From Agapanthus africanus (Eukaryota > Streptophyta > Magnoliopsida > Asparagales > Amaryllidaceae): a DNA stretch of 64,000 nt. Of the stretch, positions 1 to 9,568 are shown one piece after another. The notes beneath the pieces were generated by a model. That model saw nothing but the letters and a program-made list of their open reading frames with translations. It did not search any database and was not told where the DNA came from. A program made the translations under genes and the position numbers. The DNA is taken from assembly GCA_030015575.1 (NCBI GenBank), contig JASDDO010000001.1:136729988-136793987 (forward strand). Reading direction: 5' to 3'. Within the stretch, counting starts at the first letter, position 1. Each line of letters starts with the position of its first letter.

Positions 1-417
1 AAGTGAACCCACTTCCTATTTCTTCATCCTCTACTACTTGCCATGTTGTATAGGGTGTTTTCTTCACAAGATTCATGACCAAGTGAAGATGGAGGTTGAG
101 TTTGAGTCGTCTCGACGTAGATCATCTTCGGCATCGAAGTCAACGACCTAGCCCGCTCATTTCTCTGATGAAACCAACGCTGGAGTCCGGGATTCCGATG
201 ATCGCAGCGGAGGGAAGTCTACGCGGAGCTTTGGAAGTGGAGGACCGGATTTACAAAGGTTGTAGCCCCTTTCACTTGTAGTTAAGTTGTTAACTTGCAT
301 CTTTTTCGCCTAATCTCTAGTTAACGATCTTCATTAGGGTTACTCGGCACATAAATTTTTGAATTTGGCATGGTTGATGCCTTGTGGAACCTCTTGAGTG
401 TGCCTAGAAACCCTACT
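1..417 (+). repeat. 5' LTR of element A, 3' end only
   Basis: It matches 8150-8566 nearly base for base and ends directly before the primer-binding site. The final dinucleotide is CT rather than the CA seen in the other copies, a point change. An open frame at 96-281 begins at TTG, not ATG, and recurs in every LTR of this family; I do not regard it as a gene. Confidence 0.92.
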
Positions 418-418
418 G

Positions 419-430
419 TGGTATCAGAGC
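419..430 (+). other. Primer-binding site of A (tRNA-iMet)
   Basis: TGGTATCAGAGC, complementary to the 3' end of plant initiator tRNA-Met, one base after the LTR. It fixes the LTR boundary and the element's orientation. Confidence 0.93.
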
Positions 431-3400
431 CTAGCTAGAGCTTTAGGCGATGAGTTGACGATGTTAGAGATCCGATCGAACCCCGAAACCCTAACCATTA
501 ACCCTCTCTGTACATTTTTTGTAACTGTGTATTTTTCCTAATTAAAAATTATCAAAAAATGCAGCAGGGTTTTATAGGAGTTACTGTGCAGCACGTGACC
601 ACAAATCGACTAAAGCGCCGCGGAACCGCGGCCCCACCCTGGCTTGAGCGGCGGTTCCGCGGCCATAGTAGTGAATTTTGACACGTGGTTTTCACAGTAA
701 TCTCTCTCTGTAAGTGCTGTGTTTTTTGGGAATTTTTAACTTATATTCAATAGTTGAATTATCTGGGTTGTTTTAGGGATTCGATGATTCGATCGGTTTA
801 TTTAACTGCGTCTATGTATTTTTCCGGGTAAATTTAGAACATGTTAAAAAGTTCGACCGGATATAAATACCCAATTTTTCCCCTACCGGGAAATTTCCAA
901 GTGTTGGATTTTTCCGTAGTTTGAGAACGTTCTAAGTAGTGCAAATAACGCGATGAACCCTCTAGAAGACAACAAACCTTAACTCGATTATGTGACCGTC
1001 TTGAACTGCTCTTTGAACCTTAGGGTTTGGGGCAGTACGGCGTGCCACATGTGAGGCGTTGGCTTGACCCTTTTACGGCTGGACCGTTGGTACTGTGGCA
1101 TGAAGTGGATGTTTTTAAACTTATTTCATGTGTTGAGCTGTTCCGGGAAAACTTGGGTGTTTGATTGTTCGATCGGAAAGTTTAACATTTTCTATTTATC
1201 TGGAATGTGATACAATATTTAGAATCCACAAATAGTTATGAGATAACTGATTTGAATATTATAAACATAGCACTTTAGTTTCAAATTGATTGGTTGCCAA
1301 GGAATTTTGATGTGATCAAAAGTCCGTCGCAATCACGTAGCGTACGCGGATACTCGCCGGTAAACTTAATAGACAGCCACGCCCCATAGCCCCGACCAAG
1401 TGACTGTAGGAGAACCCCGTAGCCAAAAGCATCCGTTCGGGTGCTCGCGGCAGCGGTGTTCCGCCTTAGTTTACTTCGTCGACGGCATCCGGGGGTGCGG
1501 CCGTCTACTAAAGTTTGCGACGAGCATTCGATCAGTATGTCGGGAATCTTGTTGAATTGCCGACTTGATATTGAAAAGAGTTTTCGATAAAGAGACTAAA
1601 ATGCGGGGTTTATAATCGTTAGGCATGCGATATCTAAGGAATTCATAAGATTAGGCATGCGATGTCTAAAGAGTTTGCGGATTCCAACTGTTTTAGTTTT
1701 ACACTTTCTTTTCTGTGACCGTAAGTGTAATATGTGATATCGCCGGTTTCGTTGCTATATGTCAACGACAATTGGAATGGGCATATTTACTTACGTTGAT
1801 GACATGTGATGTTATGTGTTGCTGGATATGTTATATTGGATCGTCGTGTTTGAATAGCCGGGGTTTTTTATGTGAGATGAGTGTTTTTCATTTTCATTCA
1901 TGTAAAAACTTGTATGTAATATTCTTTTATTAGGGCACTTCCAGGTTGCGGAAGATGTCACCTTTTGTATATTATTTACTTTTCCGCACTAGGATAGACC
2001 CAAGGAGGAGAGCACAAGTAACCGGGTTCTGGGGTCCAGTGGGAGACCAACTCGAGAAGTCGAGTCCGGGTCTCCTAACCCTAGAATTGGAAGGGTTGCT
2101 TGCCGCTCTCGTAGGGGTCTAGGGGTGTGGGTTTGGCTATTCATCATGACCGTGGAATCCGTATTTTATAAAGGCTCAAAATAAAACACGGACGTCCTAG
2201 AATATCCAATATTTCATATGATTTCTTCTGCTGCGATATCTGTGATGTGATCATTTGATGTTCTGTGATAGATACTGTATATGGTATATATGATATATTA
2301 TATAGACGTTACTTATATTTTACACCCGCGCTAGCACTGCCCCGCTCTACCGTCAGTTACCTAACCTAACGGTGCACGAGAAGACATCGAGGCGAATGCG
2401 GATGGCATAAGTGTACGTCGTATTTATCTGTGATGTTTAGGTAACTTAAATTATGGGACTTCATTAATATGATTAATGAAAGAAAAAGAAACCTAAAAGA
2501 TGTTGTGGAATCGAATTTTTAAAAACAGGTAGCTACAGTTCTTACTTTGTATCGTGGTGTTCCTTGTAGAACATCCTGCACCTTATTCGATGAGGAAAGG
2601 GCCGAGATCCCTTCACCGGGAGTGACCCCTTTAGCAATAACTGGCAGATGCTACACACTCGGTTTGTCTTTTGATTGCTTCTATAGTTTCTGCTTTGCAC
2701 AGTGATATATATGATATATCCCGCACCTCATTCGACGAGGAAAGGGCCGACGATTCCTTCACCGGGAGTGACCCCTTTAGCAAAACTAGAAAAGCCTAAA
2801 AAAACACTCCATTTCAAAATCATTTGATTCTACAACGATATCAAGTTCATTACGCAATAGGTTATCAAAAAAACCTGTCGTAGCCCTCCGTCATTTCAGA
2901 TAAGTTGTATATAGTATTCGTGCTACATTTGTTGGCTTTCGTCAAGGTGTAGTGTGCGATAGCTATATGCTGCTTATCTGTTGCATACGATGCGATTGGA
3001 TTAGGGTAGTCGTACGGCTTTGTTGGCTTTCGTCAAGGGTCGTGCGGGTGGGTTTAATTCAGTCAAGAAATGTACGGGTTGAACTTGACTAGCGAGCTAT
3101 GGTTTTTTGGCTTTTGTCAAGGTCATAGCACGTTAGGGGCAAAATTATCGGGAATTCAAGTGTTGAAATTTGCAATGAGATTGCATACTTTCTATATGAT
3201 AGTTGGATCCCGATACCCATTGCGAGTAATTGTTACTCCTGGGAGAGTTTTGCACTTTACAATTTAGCCGATCAAGTAGGTGTCTAGAAAGGTGTCAACG
3301 GGGTTACGCCCCTGGGAAAACGAGGTTTATTTTAATTAGGTCCGAGCGAAAGCACGGGGAACCTCCCTCAAAGTACGGGCACTGGCCTGGCTGAAAAATT

Positions 3401-3562
3401 GGCGAACTTGTAGAGTGTAATTAATCCCGGCTAGTCTTTCCTTTTAGGGTTTGAAGGAAGATTTGATAAAAAACAGTGGGAGCCATCCTGATTAGATAAA
3501 ATAAATAACCAATCTAATCTTGCAAGAGCGCACGCAGAGTGTTTTCTTCTCTCTCTCTCCAG
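431..3562 (+). other. Non-coding leader of A
   Basis: About 3.1 kb without any recognisable gag domain (no zinc knuckle CX2CX4HX4C, no UBN2-like frame). It holds, in order: a 120-nt hairpin with GC-rich arms (581-700); two copies of a TAGGCATGCGAT-type word (1620-1670); a quasi-palindrome ending CCTAACGG (2349-2373); two copies of a roughly 62-bp block containing CTTCACCGGGAGTGACCCC (2577-2639, 2724-2785); three copies of TTGGCTTTCGTCAAGG-type words (2930, 3021, 3106); and a pyrimidine tract CTCTCTCTCCAG (about 3549-3562) resembling a 3' splice site. The same order recurs in B, C, D and X. Confidence 0.75.
581..700 (+). repeat. Leader hairpin of A
   Basis: Outer arms TTACTGTG/CACAGTAA and CACGTG/CACGTG enclose an inner pair of GC-rich arms around GCCGCGGAACCGCGG (617-632) and GGCGGTTCCGCGGCC (650-664). 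Element B has the same 120-nt structure. Confidence 0.75.
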
Positions 3563-6355
3563 GTAGCGACCGTATCACGCCTTAATCAAGATAATAATAC
3601 GGATATATTCACCGAACCCGCTTGTTATACTGAGCTGGGGAACGTTGGTCCCGCTCCAACTTATAATTGTTATAAGACAGAGCAGGAAATTGGGGAATAC
3701 CAGATTTCCCGTGCCGCCTAAACGAAGAAAGTGCATGATGATGTATCTTCTTCGGGTGTGTTCATTACAGAGAACCGTTTCTCAGTATCCTTTACGTCCT
3801 GTGTATGAGATACCGGATCAAGATCCAGCATATGTAATCTGTTACTTGGGCTACAGATAGGTAGAGAACTGAGAACGGGTGATAAGTTTCATGAGACAGA
3901 AAACGGTACAAGTGTTGCAGCCGAGTCTGTTGATCACTGTCACCCTGTATTACCAGAATACATTGATTCTGAACAAATGTTATTAGATACCGAACCTGAT
4001 ATATAAAATCATATCAGTCTCTTTATTAGTAAAGAAAGGATATAATTTTGTATTGTTGGATAATGTTTTCAACATTTCCTATATCAAGAGTTGATCGGTT
4101 AAGACACGTTATCTAAAAGCATTGACGTTCTAAATCAAACTACAGTTCCTAGTATACAGAACACACACGAGAGGAAGAGTTCAGAAATGAACGAATTCTT
4201 CTTGAGGCATTGTAGACTAGGTCATATCAATGAGACCCGACTAGCTAAGTTATATTTTAGATGCATATTTAAATCAGTTTGAATTTACATCTTGTGAAAC
4301 TTGCCAGTCATGTCACAAAGATTAGATGACCATAGCTCTGTTTATTAGAAACAGAGAAAGAGTTAGCAAACTCTAGGGATTGATACATGATGATGTATGT
4401 AAGGTCCTCTGTCTACACATGCCAAGACCGGTTCTTTGTACTTCATTACATTCTCTGATGATCTCTCAAGCTTCAGTCATATGTTCCTGTTGAAACATAA
4501 GTCTGAAACTTTTGAGATATTCACAGAATATAAGTTAGAAGTAGAGAACCAAAAACCGGGTATAAGTATTATGTCCTATGATGAGATCAGGGAGGAGAAT
4601 ACTTGTGCATGGAATTCTTGGACTATTCTAAAGAAGAATGAGATTCTCTCTCAGCATTACTCCTCCGAATACACCACAGCACAATGGTGTATTGGGGCAG
4701 ACCAATCACACCCTATATGATATGGTGCGCTCTATGATGAGTACTGTTGAGTTACATGTTTCTTTTAAGGGGTTATGCACTTGAGAAGCTGCATACCTAT
4801 TGAATTGGATTCGAATCAAATCAGTGCCTACCACTCCATATAAGATATGGTATGGGAAGAGCCTATCTCTTAAGTAAGTTAAGATTTAGGATTGTCCGGC
4901 CTATGTCAAAAGCAAAATCCGGACAAAATCGAGGCAAGGTCAGTTCTGTAGAACTGGAAAGGTTCCAGCTGTACAAACTACAGCTAATGATTTGACAGAA
5001 CCAAAGGATTCAATAGTCCCCGACAAACCTCAGCCTCTCCGCCGATCTAGCAGGGTTCCTCACCTGCCTGAGAGATACTTCAGTTTCTCGATGAAAGTGG
5101 GAGCGAGGAATACATCATGAGATGATGACCCAACTAGTTTCGAGCAGGCCATCAAGAGTGGGGACTCTGTAAGAATGGCTGGATGCTTAGCGGTCTGAGA
5201 TGGAATCCATGTACACCAACAAAGTATGGACTTTGGTTGCTTTATCTGAAGGGTTAAATCCCCATCAGGAGCAAGTATATCTTGAGAAGATTACTTGGTG
5301 TAGATGGAAAAGTTGAGACTTTCAAAACTAGACTTGTTAAAGGTTTTCGTCATCGACCAAGCATGGATAATGATGAAACCTTTTCCAGTTACTATGCTTA
5401 AGTCCATCCGGATCCTACTTAACATTGCTACATACCATGACTACGATATCTGGTGGTTGGGTGTCATGACTATTCTTCTAAACACTGATTTAGAAGAGAA
5501 CGTCTATAGGTACACAGCCAGAGGGCTTAGTAGACAGTGGGAGCAGCGGAAACGTGTGCAAGATGTTTTATATGATAAAGCAGGCATCACGGAGTTGGAA
5601 CGTCTGTTTTGATGTGTTAGTCAAAGAGTTTGACATCATCAAAATGGTAGATGAACCTTGTATATACAAAAAGTTAGTAGAGAGTATGGTAGTGATCCTT
5701 GTAGAGTACGTGGATGACATACTCTTGATAGGAAAGGAGTTTCCTATGCTACGCTCGATCAATCTCCGCTTATCACAAGGATTCTCCATACAGGATCAAA
5801 GCGATACCTCCTAAATCCTCGGTTTTGGATCTATAAGATAGATCTAAATGGATGTTAGGATTCTCATTAGGTGTAGTAAGATGGTATCAATGGATCCTGG
5901 GGAGAATCACTGGAAAGGTTCCAGGGTGATAAGGATGACTGAATGTCAGTCACAGGCATTGTCTTTACCCTCAGTAGAGGGACGGTATGTTGGAAGAGTT
6001 CCAAGCTAGATACCGTGGCAAACTAGACGATAAAGGCTGGTAACATCGCTATTAAAGATACTACCAAAGAGGCAGTTTGGGTGTATAATAGTTCATAAGA
6101 TGAACTAGGTTCCTACCATTGTGTGACAATGGAAGTGTGGCTTTGGCTCAGGAACCCTGGTCCCATCAGTGACCCAGACATATTCTGAGGCAGCATCACC
6201 TGATCATGGAGATAGTTGATCTCCAGGGTGATCGAGGTTAGGAGAGTAGACTCAGAGGACAACACGGCGGATCCACTCACAAAGGCTTTTTCCTAGAGAG
6301 AGACTTATATGGGATGGTTGAGTATTAGATACTGCAACCACTGCTACAGATGGCC
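3563..6355 (+). pseudogene. Decayed Copia pol of A (PR-INT-RT-RNase H)
   Basis: Fragments of Copia pol follow the family order but in shifting frames. A protease remnant lies near 3750-3850, with a TGA at 3806-3808 immediately before the codon matching the catalytic Asp of element C. An integrase core remnant lies at about 4436-4720, where the region matching the second catalytic Asp (SDRGGEY in C) has lost it. RT is recognisable at 5554-5814 with KQASRSWN and an intact YVDDILLIG. RNase H remnants run to about 6330. A frameshift separates the segment ending at 5612 from the YVDD segment. The protease stop and this frameshift are also in B. Not functional. Confidence 0.85.
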
Positions 6356-6357
6356 CT

Positions 6358-6373
6358 AGTGCAAGTGGGAGAT
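6358..6373 (+). other. Polypurine tract of A
   Basis: AGTGCAAGTGGGAGAT directly abutting the 3' LTR. The same word precedes the 3' LTRs of B, C, D and X; it would prime plus-strand DNA synthesis. Confidence 0.85.
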
Positions 6374-8566
6374 TGTTAGTTATATGTATGCCTTAGAGGT
6401 CATTACTGTACATAGGATGTATATTGTAGTGGATGCTGGGACATATATAGGTAGGACTTTCTTGCTCGACATGATAGTACGCTATCTGGTTACTCTTTAT
6501 CTTAACATGTATACTTTCTGTCTCTCTGTTACATGTTGATAAAGCCCTTAGGATGTGTACTTGACTACCTGGACTATGATGCGGATCATACTAGTGGGGA
6601 CATGGTAATCCATAAGTACATCTTTCAAGGTCCCTAGTCGTGGGTGTATCGAGACGGGGCATCGATATACCAGAGTAGACTAGCGTATACCTTCTCGACC
6701 CATACAGATGGGCGATGGATGATCCCATATCCATTGGTGTTTGACATCAGAGATGATATACGGGTGCTCAGTGGAGACTGGGTACACTGGACGGACTCGC
6801 CGAGAACTCCCAGATGGTATTATACCTTGCGTCAGATAGCAGTTCTCTGGTGACACTGGTACAGGTTAGTCTGTAGACCCGAGATCGTCATAAAGTCTTG
6901 TGTGATTCCCACTGTGCTTTGATTTCCACCTTACCACGTCCAAGAGGGCGTGCAAAACGGTGGTTTTTGGGTACAGTCCCGAATCACATGGAGGCAATGA
7001 GCGATAGGAGGGGATTCGTCTCTCCCGGTATAGGGAGTTGATGTTGCGCTGTGTTCGATTGGCTATAACCGGAAATCCCTGGCCAGGGTTGCTGAGATTT
7101 ACTGGTAAGTGTTATCAGTAGTATCTCGAACTGTTATAGACCATATATCGACACGACTTATCAAGCTACTGGAGTCTGACGTTCACCACCCCTAGGCGAG
7201 ATATGCGACATATCAGATGAACAGACCGGACTGTATGGTAAGTGTTACTGGTTGGATTCACAGGAGTTTGAGCGGGCTTGCTCATTGATCTTCTGATCGC
7301 TCAATACCCGGGTGGCAGTTACGTTTAGCAGACCGCTTGCGGCTTGTGGGTGTTTGATATGATCATCACCTACAGTCGGCGTATTGACGAGTCTTTAGAG
7401 TCCTACATAGAGGTTTCCTGGCTCAAGCGAAACGAGATAGGAGTGCATATGCGATATGTGCGGGATCGAGAATAATACCAGTATGTGATACTGTATTCTA
7501 TTCTCGCGATTTGTATCATTGGACGGTTATATGAGATATAGCCGGGTTACCGAATCAAGTTTTGATTCGATACATTGATACACTTGATATTAGTCGGTTA
7601 TATGCGATATGACCGGATCATTAAATCAAGTGTTGATTTAATGATTTAATGTATAATTATATATTTGATATATTACTTTACATTAACTAGTATTTGTTCA
7701 CTTATGATTGATTTTCTCACTTGATGTGCACATTGTATATATGATATATGTTTGTGCACTAGTTTGTATCATGTTTGATGATACATGTAAACTTGGGGGT
7801 GTGTATGGATTATACCATGTTTAGGTTAAAGGTTTAGTTTTTTATTTAATTTATGTAAAATAAAATGGTGGCTTACTTTGTCTTTGCTTGAAGCTTCATG
7901 AAGCTTTCAAGCATCTTTGACAAAGTCCACCATTTTGTTTTACATAAGATTTTCCTAAACCTAACCATTACCTAAACCCTAGTTTACTCTCTACATGAGT
8001 TTATCTCACCCATGGTTGCAACATGATAGACATCACTTGAATTTTCTTTTTGAGATAATTCATTTTTTTTCTTTTCTTCTTCTTCATGAAGAAGAAAACC
8101 TTTGCTAGAAAATTCTAAGTGATGAAATCAAGTGAGAAATCTAAATCCAAAGTGAACCCACTTCCTATTTCTTCATCCTCTACTACTTGCCATGTTGTAT
8201 AGGGTGTTTTCTTCACATGGTTCATGACCAAGTGAAGATGGAGCTTGAGTTTGAGTCGCCTCGACGTAAATCATCTTCGGCATCGAAGTCAACGACTTAG
8301 CTCGCTCATTTCTCCGATAAAACTAACGCTAGAGTCCGGGATTCCGATGATCGCAGCGGAGGTACATCTACACGGAGCTTTGGAAGTGGAGGACCGGATC
8401 TACAAAGGTTGTAGCCCCTTTCACTTGTAGTTAAGTTGTTAACTTGCATCTTTTTCGCCTAATCTCTAGTTAACGATCTTCATTAGGTTTTCTCGGCACA
8501 TAAATTTTTGAATTTGGCATGGTTGATGCCTTGTAGAACCTCTTGAGTGTGCCTAGGAACCCTACA
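6374..8566 (+). repeat. 3' LTR of element A
   Basis: 2193 bp, TGTTAG...CTACA. It contains a series of quasi-palindromic ATATGCGATAT-like words (7200-7750), a TATA-like stretch near 7736, and a long foldback (about 7835-7985) whose arms meet at AAGCTTCATGAAGCTT. The block around 7386-7412 (TTGACGAGTCTTTAGAGTCC) is shared with the LTRs of B, D, X and G. A 69-codon open frame (6644-6853) starts at GTG and has no upstream ATG. Confidence 0.92.
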
Positions 8567-9194
8567 GCATGCATGTCTTTTGGGTCACCGGCAGGAGTTT
8601 GAAGAACCTCTCGCCCTTTGCCTCCTCTAGCAGCTCGGTCTGGGAGATGTTAAGAGGAGTGTACTCCTGGAACTTCGGGGAGTAAGGTTTTGGTCGGTCG
8701 ACTCTCTTTTTCTCTTCTCTGCCCTGCTTCTTTTGGTCAGTTTGGTTGCCTCTGGGCAGATTTGAGTTCACCTCGGACTCGAGTTGGATCTCCCGCTCGG
8801 TCCAGACTTTTACCTCGACCATGGTCTTAGGTTGCGCTAATGCAAAAGAGCAGAGCCATTCTTTGTGCCTAAGACCCGACCTCAGCGTGGTGATGACCGT
8901 TTCATCGCGGTGCTCGGGGACCTTGAGGAGCGCGTTGTAGAAGCGGGTGACATATTGTTTGAAGGATTTTTTGTCTCCGCTCTGGATGGTGAACAGATAG
9001 TCGACCGTCCTCTTCTGCCGTCGATTCCCGACGAAGTAGCCGGGGAATTGGGAGGCCATCTCGTCGAAGGTCGAGATGGAGCATGGCGTAAGTCCTCGGA
9101 ACCAGTCCCGTCCAGCCCGGATGGGGGTGGTGGGGAAGGCTTGGCATTGGGCCACGTCAGAGTTATCCTGGAAGCTTATGCCCGCCGTAAATGC
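8567..9194 (-). pseudogene. Ty3/gypsy gag fragment
   Basis: Read on the minus strand, one open frame spans the whole fragment, with features of plant Ty3/gypsy gag (retrotransposon gag family): CQAFPTT, a W-F-x-G-L segment, STFDEMASQF, NRRQKRTVDYLFTIQSGDKK, KQYVTRFYNA and near the C-terminus EYTPLN. That is the usual capsid-region order. It has no start or end of its own. The frame is open back to 9194, where a family-1 LTR begins, and it is cut at 8567 by A's 3' LTR; the last residues of the open frame are LTR-encoded. No zinc knuckle is reached. This is a relic of the host layer into which A and E inserted. Which gypsy lineage it came from is not settled. Confidence 0.8.
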
Positions 9195-9268
9195 TGTTAG
9201 TTATATAAATGCCCTAGAGGCCATTGTTGTACATATGATGTATATTATAGTGGATGCTTGGATATATG
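9195..9268 (+). repeat. Element E: LTR of A/B family, left piece
   Basis: The first 74 bp match the start of the A/B-family LTR (TGTTAGTTATATAAATGCCC). It is interrupted by element C and resumes at 49575. ATATG at 9264-9268 is the left target duplication of C (right copy ATATA at 49570-49574). Confidence 0.8.
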
Positions 9269-9568
9269 TGAAGGGTTACACTAGCGCCCCGGCCATCTTT
9301 CGTGGCTAAATGCGAAACAAAATTTTTACGATGAACATAAACTTGGCACTAGAATAACACTAAAATCTGGATCTTTACCATAAACCTAACTAGCAAAAGA
9401 ATAGAGTTCTATCTACTATGATAGAAAATCATACATTAAACTTGAACTCCTTCTTCTCCTTGTTGTGAGCTCCTTGGAATGATCTAGATGGCTCCTCCTC
9501 TTCGTCTCCTTTTTGTCAAAGAAAGATTCACCCGAAGGCCTCTACCTTGAGCTCCTACCTCAACAATG
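9269..9568 (-). repeat. 3' LTR of element C, terminal piece
   Basis: 300 bp matching 47521-47820 of the 5' LTR with about 18 differences. It is cut by B after CAATG; the 5' LTR of C provides the uninterrupted version of the site at 47812-47830. Confidence 0.88.

Larger units (their letters stand above)
1..8566 (+). mobile_element. Copia LTR retrotransposon A (5' end outside window)
   Basis: Order seen: end of a 5' LTR (1-417), tRNA-iMet primer site at 419, long non-coding leader, decayed pol, purine tract, full 3' LTR (6374-8566). The internal region is 5956 bp, nearly the same as in relative B (5972 bp). The 3' LTR ends in CTACA and is followed by GCATG (8567-8571), the expected right copy of a target duplication whose partner lies left of the window. 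It interrupts the gypsy gag fragment on its right. It cannot make its own proteins: pol has stops and frameshifts and there is no gag. Confidence 0.9.

Noticed and set aside
96..281. 61-codon frame kept open in four A/B-family LTR copies (also 8245-8430, 11452-11637, 29583-29768)
   Set aside because: It starts at TTG with no in-frame ATG at its head, and the copies are recent enough that an open frame this short is expected by descent.
2930..3122. Regularly spaced repeats as a CRISPR-like array
   Set aside because: Only three short words in a plant retroelement leader, spacers not unique in the CRISPR sense, no cas genes.
6644..6853. 69-codon frame in A/B-family LTRs (also 9839-10048, 18017-18226), with compensating indels between A and B
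   Set aside because: Begins at GTG, has no upstream ATG and no recognisable domain; the compensating indels are a curiosity, but not enough to call a gene.
8746..9200. Plus-strand frames over the gypsy gag fragment
   Set aside because: Antisense shadows of the minus-strand gag frame, which has clear family motifs.
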